From assembly GCA_012797815.1 (NCBI GenBank), contig JAAZOK010000084.1, forward strand, positions 1 through 46,882: a stretch of 46,882 nucleotides of DNA, given 5' to 3'. Position numbers and translations under genes: made by a program. Below the pieces are notes generated by a model that was given only the letters and a program-made list of their open reading frames with translations, was not told the origin of the DNA and ran no database searches. Position 1 is the first letter of the stretch. Every line of letters begins with the position of its first letter. Source of the stretch: Chloroflexota bacterium. GTDB lineage: Bacteria; Chloroflexota; Anaerolineae; Anaerolineales; Anaerolineaceae. This document shows, in pieces, positions 16,699-25,732 of this stretch.

Positions 16699-18903
16699 CT
16701 AATTAACCTGGATATAGAAATCGCGTTGTTTTGCCTGGATACTGCCGATCTCTTCCACCGCTACTCCCTGCCCTGATAAATAGGTCTTCATTTCATCTGT
16801 GCGCTTTTCATCGACTGCCATCAGCAATCCACCGGAGGTTTGCGCATCATTCAAGATCAATTGCTGGATCTCGGTCAATTTCTCGCCGTATCGCACCACA
16901 TATTGGCTATACGCATAATTATTGCGCGTGCCGCCCGGGATCACTCCCGCTGCTGCCAGATCATACACCCCCGCCATTAAAGGTATATGGTCAAAATCAA
17001 GTACGGCACATTGACCACTCGCCTTCATCATCCCCAGCAAATGTCCTATCAACCCAAAACCGGTGATATCCGTACAGGCGTGCACCTGGTAGTGGTGCAA
17101 TACCGCCCCGGCTTTATCGTTCAAGGTCGCCATGGTCGCGATCAATGTATCCGTTTGGGTTTTATCCAGCAAACCCTGTTTGAGCGCGGTGGTCAGAATG
17201 CCCGTACCGATCGGTTTGGTGAGCAACAAACGATCTCCCACCCGGGAACCCGCATTGGTGATAAGGTGCTCAGGGTGTAAAACTCCGGTGACCGCCATGC
17301 CATACTTGGGTTCGGTATCGTCCACCGTGTGCCCTCCGATGATGGCAATGCCTGCTTCGCTGGCTTTATCCTGTGCACCGCGCAAGATCTCCCTTAAGAC
17401 GGATATAGGCAGGCGGTTGCTGGGAAATCCCACGATGTTCAACGCGAATAAGGGTTTTCCTCCCATGGCATATACATCGCTGAGCGAATTGGCAGCCGAG
17501 ATAGCCCCGAAATAATAAGCATCATCCACGATGGGCGTGAAGAAATCCACCGTTTGCACGATAGCAGTCTGCTCATCGATCAGATACACCGCCGCATCGT
17601 CCCCGGTTTCGGTGCCCACCAGGATATGGTCATCATTGGAGGGCTTGATATCCGCCAGCACCTGCTCCAGCAATTGGGGGCGTAATTTACAGGCACAACC
17701 CAAACCATGGGTATAGTGGGTCAGTTTGATATCTTCCGTACCTTCCAACACTACCGGAGTCTGTTCCTGCGCTTGCATGTTCCCGATCACCCGCTGCATT
17801 TCATCCAGCGCAAAGTCGATCTCCTCTGCCGTGGTATAGCGCCCTACCGTCAACCGGATGGTGCCCATGGCATATTCCACCGGGATGCCCATGGCTGCGA
17901 TCACCGGCGACACATCCACCTGGTCGGCATGGCAGGCCGCCCCGGCAGAAGCAGCCACCTGATCCAGCTCTGAGAGGATGGTGTTGGCTTCCAGACCACG
18001 GAAGCTCACATTGGTGGTATTGGGTAAATGGCTGGTAGGATGCCCGTTGAATTTAACAGCGGGGAACGCATCGCGCAGCCTCTCTTCCAGGCGGCTGCGC
18101 ATGGTTTGCATATGCGCTTGATATTCGGGCAGATGCTGGCTTATCAATTCACAAGCCTGTCCCAACCCGGCGATCTCGATCACGTTCTCTGTTCCGGCGC
18201 GTTTGTTCATTTCATGTTCTGCACCGTGGATGATCTTTTCAAGCTGAACCCCGCGGCGGATATACAGTGCCCCGATGCCCTTGGGCGCATAGATCTTATG
18301 TCCGGCGATAGAAAGCAGATCCACACCCAATTCATCTACCCTGACGGCGATCTTACCCACCGATTGGGCAGCATCGCTGTGCATCCATATGCCATGGGCA
18401 TGGGCGACCTCGGCGATCTCCCGGATGGGTTCAATGGTACCCACTTCATTGTTGGCATGCATCACGCTGATCAGAATGGTTTCAGGGGTGATGGCTTTTT
18501 CTACATCCTGTACATCTACCATGCCATATTCGTCCACAGGCAAGATCGTGATACGAAAACCCTGCTTTTGCAGGTATTCCACCACTTCCAAAACCGCCGG
18601 ATGCTCCACCGCAGAAGTGATGATGTGATTGCCCTTCTCACGGTATGCCAGGGCGCAGCCCTTGATGGCGAGATTATTCGATTCTGAACCGCCACTGGTG
18701 AAAATGATCTCGTCCGGTTGGCAACCCAACATATTGGCTATCTGGTGACGCGCTCTTTCCACCCCCTGTTTGGCAGCACTGCCGTAAGCATGGCTGCTGG
18801 AAGGATTGCCAAAGTTTTCGTAGATATAAGGACGCATTGCCTCCGCAACCTGTGCCGCAATGGGGGTGGTCGCGTTGTAATCCAGATAGACCGGTTTTTG
18901 CAT
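16699..18903 (-). CDS. selD: Cysteine desulfurase-selenide water dikinase fusion (NifS-SelD), 734 aa
   Basis: One polypeptide joins two selenium-pathway enzymes. Residues 1-377 are a NifS-like PLP desulfurase, with the PLP lysine K203 in SIAGHKIYAPKG and the nucleophilic cysteine C324 in SAGAACHADQ. A short linker (about 378-391) leads to SelD (392-734), with the active cysteine C403 and K406 in GLGCACK, ATP/metal residues in TGDDAAVYL and the ANSLSDVYAMGG stretch, and DITGFGLIGH. C403 corresponds to the Cys/Sec17 position of E. coli SelD, so it is the Cys form, not selenocysteine. The likely role is to mobilise selenium from selenocysteine or persulfide directly into selenophosphate. GAGGTAAAT precedes the ATG; it follows the ABC permease by 8 bp. 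No selA, selB, selC or mnmH is in the window. Confidence 0.96.
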   Translation of the reverse strand: MQKPVYLDYNATTPIAAQVAEAMRPYIYENFGNPSSSHAYGSAAKQGVERARHQIANMLGCQPDEIIFTSGGSESNNLAIKGCALAYREKGNHIITSAVEHPAVLEVVEYLQKQGFRITILPVDEYGMVDVQDVEKAITPETILISVMHANNEVGTIEPIREIAEVAHAHGIWMHSDAAQSVGKIAVRVDELGVDLLSIAGHKIYAPKGIGALYIRRGVQLEKIIHGAEHEMNKRAGTENVIEIAGLGQACELISQHLPEYQAHMQTMRSRLEERLRDAFPAVKFNGHPTSHLPNTTNVSFRGLEANTILSELDQVAASAGAACHADQVDVSPVIAAMGIPVEYAMGTIRLTVGRYTTAEEIDFALDEMQRVIGNMQAQEQTPVVLEGTEDIKLTHYTHGLGCACKLRPQLLEQVLADIKPSNDDHILVGTETGDDAAVYLIDEQTAIVQTVDFFTPIVDDAYYFGAISAANSLSDVYAMGGKPLFALNIVGFPSNRLPISVLREILRGAQDKASEAGIAIIGGHTVDDTEPKYGMAVTGVLHPEHLITNAGSRVGDRLLLTKPIGTGILTTALKQGLLDKTQTDTLIATMATLNDKAGAVLHHYQVHACTDITGFGLIGHLLGMMKASGQCAVLDFDHIPLMAGVYDLAAAGVIPGGTRNNYAYSQYVVRYGEKLTEIQQLILNDAQTSGGLLMAVDEKRTDEMKTYLSGQGVAVEEIGSIQAKQRDFYIQVN

Positions 18904-18911
18904 TATTTACC

Positions 18912-19712
18912 TCAAAATACTTCCAGTGTTCCGCGCTTCTTGGCGGTGAATTCAAACCAGCGGAATAAAGTATATCCCAGCAGGGCGAACATCATCCCGA
19001 TCCCGAATTCCTGCACTAACAATGACCAGACGTCAGCCAACCCCTGCCCGGCAATGATCATACGGGTCGAGGCAATGCCACGCGTCAGGGGCAGGTAATC
19101 GGATACCACCTGCATCCAGCGTGGGAGGGAAGAAAGTTCCAGATTGGCACCTGAAAAGACCAGCAACACAAAATAAACGGTGTTATTGACAAACATCACA
19201 TTGCGGGTGATCAGCCCGATACAACCCATCAACAATCCAAGACCGGCGGTGCTGAAGGTAGTGATCAGGATGGTGAGCAGCAGCGCCCATGGATCGGTCG
19301 CCGAATAATCCATATGAAAAAGCACCAGTCCCCAAAACAGTCCGGTCACCACACCGAACATACCGTTCAGGATATGCATGAATGCTCGTCCTAAAAAGAG
19401 AGACATGCGGTTTGCCGGAGCCCCGAAAAGATAGGGCAGCGTGCCATTCCAGCGCTCGCCGCCAATGCTCATGGTGACCCCGTAGATACCACTCATGGCA
19501 GCATTCATCAGAGCATTCCCGATCACGTAGAATTGAGCCCTGGCAGAACCTTGAGCATAGGTGCCGATCAATACGAAGAACAGCATCTGCGTGAGAGGTC
19601 CAAACACCAGCGTTGCGAAATAGGTGGCGGGTCGTAGCCAGCGGAACAGACCTACATAAGACAGGTATGCCCCTTCAAAAAAGATCTTGATATTTAGCTT
19701 TAATTTATTCAT
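18912..19712 (-). CDS. ABC-2 type permease, 266 aa
   Basis: One of two paired membrane subunits of an ABC-2 exporter. Six membrane helices are predicted by hydrophobicity, starting near residue 28, with a cytoplasmic loop containing GGERWNGTLPYLFGAP, a signature shared with the next gene. The gene lies 1 bp after the other permease and is the last of the three ABC genes. No strong ribosome site, so coupling to the upstream gene is likely. The substrate (drug, lipid or polysaccharide) is unknown. Confidence 0.86.
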   Translation of the reverse strand: MNKLKLNIKIFFEGAYLSYVGLFRWLRPATYFATLVFGPLTQMLFFVLIGTYAQGSARAQFYVIGNALMNAAMSGIYGVTMSIGGERWNGTLPYLFGAPANRMSLFLGRAFMHILNGMFGVVTGLFWGLVLFHMDYSATDPWALLLTILITTFSTAGLGLLMGCIGLITRNVMFVNNTVYFVLLVFSGANLELSSLPRWMQVVSDYLPLTRGIASTRMIIAGQGLADVWSLLVQEFGIGMMFALLGYTLFRWFEFTAKKRGTLEVF

Positions 19713-19713
19713 A

Positions 19714-20514
19714 TCACTGCATATTTAATGTAGCATCTTCCCGCGCTTTCTTCAAAATGACACGGAATAGATATTTAGAAAAGACGGCATAAATAACCGT
19801 CAGCAGGACCAGCATCACCCAGCAAAACAATATCTCCTGCTGGCTGCCTGTTCCACCGGAAGCGGCATGCAGTGCACGCGCCGCCCAGTAAGGGGTCAAT
19901 AGATAGCTGAAGGGTGTGGTCCACATGGGCAGCAGCGCGATCGGGAATAAAAAGCCCGAAAAAATGTACACCACGAATTCCAATCCGTTTTGAAAACGCT
20001 GCACATCCGGATTCAAGATGAAAAGCGAGCCGATCAGCAACCCGAAGGCAATAAAGGCAACGATGGTCAGAATGATGGATCCGGCAAATAACCACGGTTC
20101 GGCAATCGAAAGCGGCAAGCCCATGATTAACGAGATGAATCCGTAGCAAAATACAATGGATAACAACGATTGAGTGATGTTTGCCAATAGTTTTCCCGTT
20201 ACCACCACCCGTAACGGGGCAGGAGCACAGGAGAGAGGTTCCAGAGTACCGGTCCAGCGTTCTCCGGTAATGCTGTTGCCACCCTGGAATAACAGGGTGG
20301 TCCACAAACCGGTCATGCCACTGCCCACCACCACAAAGATGGCATAATCAGCCACCTGGTCCTTCAACATCCATAATGCCATGAATGCCACGATCATGGG
20401 CTGCACGATGATCCCGAACAGCACGAAAGCATCCGTAAAGGATTGGCGCATTTCGATCTCGAATGCCATGAAAATGACGCGCAGATTGGCTCTTAATTTT
20501 TGTAGAGGGGACAT
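19714..20514 (-). CDS. ABC-2 type permease, 266 aa
   Basis: Second membrane subunit of the exporter. About six hydrophobic helices are seen, with ITGERWTGTLEPLSCAPAP matching the GERWNGTL motif of the partner permease, so the two are probably duplicates that diverged. The GGAGGAG ribosome site lies inside the end of the ATPase gene, which is 1 bp upstream. The pair likely forms a heterodimer. Confidence 0.87.
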   Translation of the reverse strand: MSPLQKLRANLRVIFMAFEIEMRQSFTDAFVLFGIIVQPMIVAFMALWMLKDQVADYAIFVVVGSGMTGLWTTLLFQGGNSITGERWTGTLEPLSCAPAPLRVVVTGKLLANITQSLLSIVFCYGFISLIMGLPLSIAEPWLFAGSIILTIVAFIAFGLLIGSLFILNPDVQRFQNGLEFVVYIFSGFLFPIALLPMWTTPFSYLLTPYWAARALHAASGGTGSQQEILFCWVMLVLLTVIYAVFSKYLFRVILKKAREDATLNMQ

Positions 20515-20515
20515 A

Positions 20516-21490
20516 TTATTCTCCTCCTACCAGCCGCACATAGGCATCTTCCAGAGTGGGTTCGCGCGAGGTTACCCGTCCCAATTTAAGTCCGTTCAAT
20601 TCGGCGATCAAGACCGGGATCGCTTCGGCACTGCGAGAGGTGTGCACGATCAACAATTGGCGTTGATCGCGGTTCTCCACACTGGCACTTTCAACCACTT
20701 GCAGCGCTTTTACTTTTTCTACCACCTGCGGTGGGATGCCAAACACCTCGATCTCCACTACTGAAAGGTCCTTGACGGTCTCCTTGATCTTCTGGGGTGT
20801 ATCCAACGCCACGATCTTACCCTGATTGATCACGGCGATGCGCTGGCAGAGCGCATCTGCTTCGAACATATAGTGAGTGGTCAACAGGATGGTCTTTTTT
20901 TCATCTTGCAGGTTGCGCACGGTCTGGCGCAATTCACGCGCCCCCACCGGGTCGAGTCCCATGGTCGGTTCATCCAGGAACAGGATCTCGGGGTCATGTA
21001 ACAGCGCCCGCGCAATATGCAGGCGCTGGCGCATCCCGCGCGAATACCCTTCCACTTTTTCATCCGCACGATCTTTCAACCCTACCATTTCCAGCAGGTA
21101 AGGCACGCGTTTTCTGGCAACCACCGGATCGATATAATACAGGCTGGCAAAATAGCGCAGGTTATCGGTGGCATTCAAACGCCAGTAAAGCCCGCGTTCG
21201 CCACCGAAGATGAAACCGATGCGCGGGCGCAGGGCTTCGGCATCTTTGATGATGTCATAGCCCAATATACGTGCCGTTCCGGCAGTGGGTATCAACAGGG
21301 TTGTCAGCATTTTTACCGACGTGGTCTTCCCCGCACCATTCGGACCTAACAATCCAAACAATTCTCCGTCAGCTACATCGAACGAGATATCGTTGACTGC
21401 CCGGACCGTTTTGTTCTTGCGCCGGAATATTCCGGTAGTAGTTTTGAATTCTCTTTGTAATTCCCTTACTTCAATTGCATTCATGTTCAC
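20516..21490 (-). CDS. ABC transporter ATP-binding protein, 324 aa
   Basis: Drives the ABC-2 exporter. Walker A GPNGAGKT lies near 49-56, Walker B ILFLDEPTMGLDP near 162-174 and the ABC signature YSRGMRQRLH near 139-148; the H-loop is in LLTTHYMFEAD. The C-terminal 80 residues resemble the regulatory tail of the DrrA/NatA group, whose partners export drugs or lipids. AAGGTG precedes the ATG. It is the first gene of a tight minus-strand unit of ATPase, permease and permease that leads into nifS-selD; a functional link to selenium is not implied. Confidence 0.94.
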   Translation of the reverse strand: MNMNAIEVRELQREFKTTTGIFRRKNKTVRAVNDISFDVADGELFGLLGPNGAGKTTSVKMLTTLLIPTAGTARILGYDIIKDAEALRPRIGFIFGGERGLYWRLNATDNLRYFASLYYIDPVVARKRVPYLLEMVGLKDRADEKVEGYSRGMRQRLHIARALLHDPEILFLDEPTMGLDPVGARELRQTVRNLQDEKKTILLTTHYMFEADALCQRIAVINQGKIVALDTPQKIKETVKDLSVVEIEVFGIPPQVVEKVKALQVVESASVENRDQRQLLIVHTSRSAEAIPVLIAELNGLKLGRVTSREPTLEDAYVRLVGGE

Positions 21491-21622
21491 CTTATTGTAA
21501 TGAGATTCAAGCTGTTAATATAATGTATTTCTATTAAATTTTACATGCTTGTACCGATCCTTTTTTCACCTGGGCAATTCTTTAACCACTATAATTAACA
21601 AAGGAGAGCGTTGGAGGGAAAA

Positions 21623-21877
21623 ATGGACGTAAAAAAGGTTGGCGAAGTCCACAGTTATGATGAATTTACCGGTTACGCCTATATCCGCTTATGTGCCGTA
21701 CTAAAATGCGGCGACACTGTTCATTTTCTCGGACATGGCAGTGATTTTCAACAGCCTGTTGCCGCTCTCCAGATCGAGAATGATGCCATTGTGCAGGCAA
21801 ATGCCGGTGACCTGGTGGCAGTGAAGACGATCAAGCCAGTGAAACGCAGCACGAATATTTATATCTTAAGTACATAA
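21623..21877 (+). CDS. Translation-elongation-factor-like small protein (EF-Tu domain-2 type barrel), 84 aa
   Basis: Short stand-alone beta-barrel. The pattern KKVGEVHSYDEFTGYAYIRL, LKCGDTVHFLGHGSDFQQPV, a hydrophobic strand with E, and AGDLVAVKTIKPVKRS is that of domain 2 of translational GTPases, as in a family of short 'translation elongation factor-like' proteins. No GTPase domain is present. The function is not known to me. The ATG at 21623 follows GGAGG by 5-6 bases. Its stop is 4 bp from the convergent stop of the neighbouring membrane protein gene. Confidence 0.75.
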   Translation: MDVKKVGEVHSYDEFTGYAYIRLCAVLKCGDTVHFLGHGSDFQQPVAALQIENDAIVQANAGDLVAVKTIKPVKRSTNIYILST

Positions 21878-21881
21878 GATT

Positions 21882-23765
21882 CTAAGGTTCTATTTGTTGG
21901 TAACTATCGACAATATACAGTTTAGCCAATTCTCTCACCCAAGGTGAATCCGAATAGGGTATCTTCTCCGCACAGATCTCATAAATACCGTCATCATCAA
22001 TAAAATCTTTCCCTTGAAACACAACGTAGACATCCTCATAGTCTATTAAATTAATGCCAACTCTCAATTCATAAGGTGGGTCCAATTCCGACAATGGATC
22101 AATAAGATCAGAAAAAGAATAAACCCTTATATTTTGATAGAACCTACTCCAATGAAAATATGGAGCCCAATCCAAGAAAAAATAATTTTCCGGGAAGGTT
22201 CGGACTGCTGAATTTTTATTAACTGAGAAAATCAGCGGGCTCTCATCCTTTTCGCATGTCAAGTTTTCCTTCTTCAAAAATCTGTTTTCACCATGAAGGA
22301 ATAAGGGAATAAATAAAGTAATAAGCAAGATCGAAACTACAAAGGCATAAAATCCATCATGCCCGTTCTCATCCTGATGAACATTCAATATTATTTTCTT
22401 TGTAGCAAAATCAGCACCAAGGCATGGAACCAGAATAATGAATGGCATGGTTGCTGCATACGCCCGCATGAATAAGGTATCCTGGACCGGAACAAAAGGA
22501 ACGGAAAGCAAAACCCCCGTCAAAGAAAATAACAGCAAAAAAGAAAATCGTTCATCTCTCTTTTTCAGCGAAAATAATCCCATCAAACTTAATAGATAGA
22601 GGGAATATTGGATAAAAATCGATATTAAATGCGTCTCTGGATTTGCAAAAGAAAAAACACTCTTTGTGGTTTGGGAAATATCAATCAAGTAAACATATTG
22701 TTTTAATAAACCAGCAATAAGATCTTGGGGATTTTGAATAATCAATTGCTGCGTAAGTGACCAGATTTCTTTTGTCAATTGAAATTCTTCGAGGGTAAAT
22801 AATTCTGGATGATCCGTCAATATTTGCGACCAACCAGTTCCACCACGCGCTAAACCATACAAGATATATACAAAATTAGAAAATGGGATATTTTCACCTT
22901 TACCAAAATAGCGCATGAAAAATGTATTGATCAAGAATGCGAAAAGCATACAACAAAATGCAAAGAACACTTTTTTCCATTTATGCCGCCTGTTCTTTTG
23001 TGTTTTAAGAATCCATAACAATAGAAATGGAAGAATAAAAAAAGTGCCTGCCCGCGCATTTAAAGCAAGGCTGATGAGAAAAATTGATAAATAGAATGAC
23101 CAATGACTCAGATCTTTCCTCTGTCTGATAAGCAGAGCGAAGCCTGATAATCCTAAAATCAACCCAATCGTTTCCGAAAGAAAACACCCAATATACTGTC
23201 TTGAATAAAGGAAAATCAGGATAAAAAAGAGAGTAGATCCAAAAGGATTAATTACTTTCTTTATCTCTTTACATGAAAAATAACATGAAACCGCCATTAA
23301 AATCATGAGCACTGTTTGCATGATCTGTATACTTTGACCGGAAACCTTTGCTATTGTCGATAGGAAAGCAGTGAAAATCGGACGCCTCGTCGAGTAAGAA
23401 GAAAAAGATCCACCGTTTAACCAACGTAATGCATCGGTATAATAGTTTTCACCGTCCACTATTGGAATTAAGCCACTGATCATGGTTGGTTCTGATTTAC
23501 CACTTGCCCAGACTCCTGCCAATGCAAAAGTATAGAAAAGCAAGATGACCGTGAAAAGGAAAATATCTCGATATTTGTTTTTCATCCGAAAGATTGCAAA
23601 AACAGATAAGGAAATAATAACCACCGTCACCGAAAAGCCATAACGCGCTTGAATATACAATTGCCGAAATAGCGAAGCGGATCGGTCATTTAAAATGATC
23701 AACGATAAAAAGACCGGAAGAAGATACAGGAATACTAAAAATTTTTTAACGGATATTTTATTCAT
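21882..23765 (-). CDS. GT-C-like polytopic membrane protein (possible glycosyltransferase), 627 aa
   Basis: About eleven hydrophobic helices span residues 8-450, followed by a soluble domain (about 480-627). The first large loop after helix 3 (about 100-130) has IPIVDGENYYTDALRWLNGGSF, an acidic Asp with Tyr and Ala spacing as in GT-C type (PMT/ArnT) enzymes, which use lipid-linked sugar donors. This resemblance is by eye only. Another loop (FGKGENIPFSN) and the C-terminal stretch with DLIDPLSELDPPYELRV show no recognised motif. The gene is strikingly richer in AT than those around it, as if acquired or under different selection. No clear Shine-Dalgarno precedes the ATG. Confidence 0.6.
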   Translation of the reverse strand: MNKISVKKFLVFLYLLPVFLSLIILNDRSASLFRQLYIQARYGFSVTVVIISLSVFAIFRMKNKYRDIFLFTVILLFYTFALAGVWASGKSEPTMISGLIPIVDGENYYTDALRWLNGGSFSSYSTRRPIFTAFLSTIAKVSGQSIQIMQTVLMILMAVSCYFSCKEIKKVINPFGSTLFFILIFLYSRQYIGCFLSETIGLILGLSGFALLIRQRKDLSHWSFYLSIFLISLALNARAGTFFILPFLLLWILKTQKNRRHKWKKVFFAFCCMLFAFLINTFFMRYFGKGENIPFSNFVYILYGLARGGTGWSQILTDHPELFTLEEFQLTKEIWSLTQQLIIQNPQDLIAGLLKQYVYLIDISQTTKSVFSFANPETHLISIFIQYSLYLLSLMGLFSLKKRDERFSFLLLFSLTGVLLSVPFVPVQDTLFMRAYAATMPFIILVPCLGADFATKKIILNVHQDENGHDGFYAFVVSILLITLFIPLFLHGENRFLKKENLTCEKDESPLIFSVNKNSAVRTFPENYFFLDWAPYFHWSRFYQNIRVYSFSDLIDPLSELDPPYELRVGINLIDYEDVYVVFQGKDFIDDDGIYEICAEKIPYSDSPWVRELAKLYIVDSYQQIEP

Positions 23766-23801
23766 GTTATTTTGGATACCGCCCGCACAGGGTGAAGTCT
23801 C

Positions 23802-23830
23802 TTACAATATCAGATCTTTAAAATTATACT
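23802..23830 (+). promoter_or_regulatory. Promoter of the small four-helix membrane protein gene
   Basis: TTACAA (23802-23807) and TATACT (23825-23830) are 17 bp apart, a good sigma-70-type pair. Transcription would begin near 23837, 28 nt before the ATG, with AGAGGA as ribosome site. Confidence 0.6.
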
Positions 23831-23864
23831 AATAGAAAATGAGATATAAGATTAAAGAGGATCC

Positions 23865-24434
23865 ATGAAGAAAGATATATCACTACGGTTGATTAGAATT
23901 AGCACTACATGGGTGTCCATCATCGGATTTTGTATTTTCCTTACTTTTTCAATTCTTTTTCTACCCGGACAAACAGAATTAACGAAAAATTACTCTGCCG
24001 GTTCAGGATCTCCAGATACATCGCTCTTTTATACTCCCGCCGCTCTTTATCGCATGGCGGAAATCTATGGGATAGAAGGGCGCGCTGCTTATGTCCAGGC
24101 ACGCTGGACATTTGACCTGGCATTTCCGGTTATCTATACTTTTTTTCTGATCACTTCCATTAGTTGGACAGCACAACGAGTGCTGAAACCAGATCACTTC
24201 TTACGAAGAGGAAATATCCTTCCTCTTTACGCGTGCTTGTTTGACCTGTTGGAGAACACCTGCACTACGGTGGTCTTTGTACGCTATCCGGCATATCTTT
24301 CATTTGTTAGCATGCTGGCGCCCTTTATTACCCTGATGAAGTGGATTTGCGTGGGATCATCTTTTACCTTATTGATCGGATTGAGTATCGCTTATCTTGT
24401 AAAGACCATCCATAGCAAGCGCCAACAACCTTAA
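23865..24434 (+). CDS. Uncharacterised four-helix membrane protein, 189 aa
   Basis: I do not recognise a family. Four hydrophobic segments are visible (about 15-33, 84-102, 117-140, 152-180). The extracytoplasmic loop between the first two holds a run of conserved-looking residues including SPDTSLFYTPAALYRMAEIYG. AGAGGA precedes the ATG. It ends with a 4-bp overlap with the stop of the convergent flavoprotein gene. It lies between an AT-rich membrane protein gene and the flavoprotein/MFS pair, with no evident operon partner on its strand. Confidence 0.75.
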   Translation: MKKDISLRLIRISTTWVSIIGFCIFLTFSILFLPGQTELTKNYSAGSGSPDTSLFYTPAALYRMAEIYGIEGRAAYVQARWTFDLAFPVIYTFFLITSISWTAQRVLKPDHFLRRGNILPLYACLFDLLENTCTTVVFVRYPAYLSFVSMLAPFITLMKWICVGSSFTLLIGLSIAYLVKTIHSKRQQP

Positions 24435-25702
24435 CGTTTTTCCTGGTCAGTTTTGAACTGTTGCACGATCGCCATGCCTGCCATCCAGCCAGTGGAAAAG
24501 GCTGCCTGCAGGTTATATCCGCCGGTATCTGCGTTCACATCCAGCACCTCCCCTGCAAAATATAAACCTGCCACCAATTTGGATTGCATACTGCGTGGGT
24601 CGATCTCATTCAATGCTACTCCCCCGGCAGTGATGATGGCTGCTTCCAGTGGCAGGCTACCGACTACTTCGAATCGGAAATCCTTCAACCATACCAACAA
24701 TCTATGGCGTTCCTTGGCGGTGATCTCGGCACATATTTTTTCTGCCGGAATCACATTCTGCTCCACGCATACCGGGATCAGGCTGGCGGGCAGTAATTCT
24801 TTCAGCATGGTCGAAAACTGCTGTTTATGATGAGCGTTGATCTCCCGTAACAACCGGTTATCCAATTTTTGTTCATCCAATGCCGGCTTCAGGTCGATGG
24901 TGATCTGAACCCGGGAGCCATTTCGCAAGGCATCCACCACCCGCCCGCTTAAAGTCAGAATGATGGGACCACTTAATCCGAAATGGGTAAACAGCATCTC
25001 CCCGAATTCACTGGCAGTTTTCTTTCCATCGACGATCACACTTGCCCGAACATTTTTCAGGGTCAATCCTTGCAAGTCAGCAGCTGTTCTGCCAGCAGTT
25101 TTCAACGGAACCAGCGCAGGACGGATGGGAATGATCGTATGCCCGGCTCTTTCTGCCATGCGATAGCCATCTCCGCTAGAACCGGTACCCGTGTAAGAAG
25201 CTCCTCCGCTGGCAACGATCACTGCCTTCGCAGGGATTTGCGTTCCATCCTGCAGCGCTACTCCTGCTGCTCTTCCGCCATGTACGAGTATTTCTTTCAC
25301 CGCCCTGTGAGTTTCTAATTGCACGCCCTGTTTGATCGTCCAGCCACTCACTCGTTCGGTGACCTGAACGGCATCCAGCTCTGCCGGGAAAATACGTCCA
25401 CCGCGCTCAACTACAATCTTGATCCCCAACCCTTCAAGAAATTGAACCAGATCGGAGACAAAGAAACGCGAAAAAGATTGATAGAGGAAAGCGCCATTTT
25501 TTCCAAAATGGCTGATGAAATCCCGCACATCCGTTTGGTTGGTCAGGTTGCAGCGTCCCTTTCCGGTAATGCGCAGTTTTCTACCCGGGCGATCCATTTT
25601 TTCCAACAGCAGGGTTGGAATGCCGTATCTCGCAGCGGTTCCAGCGGCTATCAAACCGGCTGGACCTGCCCCGACCACAATTAAATAGGATGCTTCTCCC
25701 AA
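24431..25702 (-). CDS. BaiN/HI0933-family flavoprotein, 423 aa
   Basis: FAD-dependent oxidoreductase of the HI0933/YhiN/BaiN family. The dinucleotide-binding fold starts VVGAGPAGLIAAGTAARYG (about 9-27), followed by LRITGKGRCNLTN near 45-57 and a C-terminal GG-type strand AGLYFAGEVLDVNADTGGYN. Some family members reduce steroid-like double bonds; the physiological substrate is usually unknown. The start is a TTG because the FAD loop lies only nine residues in; no better upstream codon exists. It lies 30 bp after the MFS gene and so is probably cotranscribed. Confidence 0.9.
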   Translation of the reverse strand: MGEASYLIVVGAGPAGLIAAGTAARYGIPTLLLEKMDRPGRKLRITGKGRCNLTNQTDVRDFISHFGKNGAFLYQSFSRFFVSDLVQFLEGLGIKIVVERGGRIFPAELDAVQVTERVSGWTIKQGVQLETHRAVKEILVHGGRAAGVALQDGTQIPAKAVIVASGGASYTGTGSSGDGYRMAERAGHTIIPIRPALVPLKTAGRTAADLQGLTLKNVRASVIVDGKKTASEFGEMLFTHFGLSGPIILTLSGRVVDALRNGSRVQITIDLKPALDEQKLDNRLLREINAHHKQQFSTMLKELLPASLIPVCVEQNVIPAEKICAEITAKERHRLLVWLKDFRFEVVGSLPLEAAIITAGGVALNEIDPRSMQSKLVAGLYFAGEVLDVNADTGGYNLQAAFSTGWMAGMAIVQQFKTDQEKR

Positions 25703-25732
25703 TGCTGATAATCCCTTTGGACCCGTTTGTAC

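Noticed and set aside
18028-18687. Long open frame of 219 codons on the strand opposite nifS-selD
   Set aside because: It has no ribosome site or recognisable domain and lies wholly antisense to a clear, well-conserved gene; its length reflects the codon pattern of the real gene.
16699-18903. SelD containing selenocysteine at the active site
   Set aside because: The active position is TGC-type cysteine in GLGCACK with no in-frame TGA.
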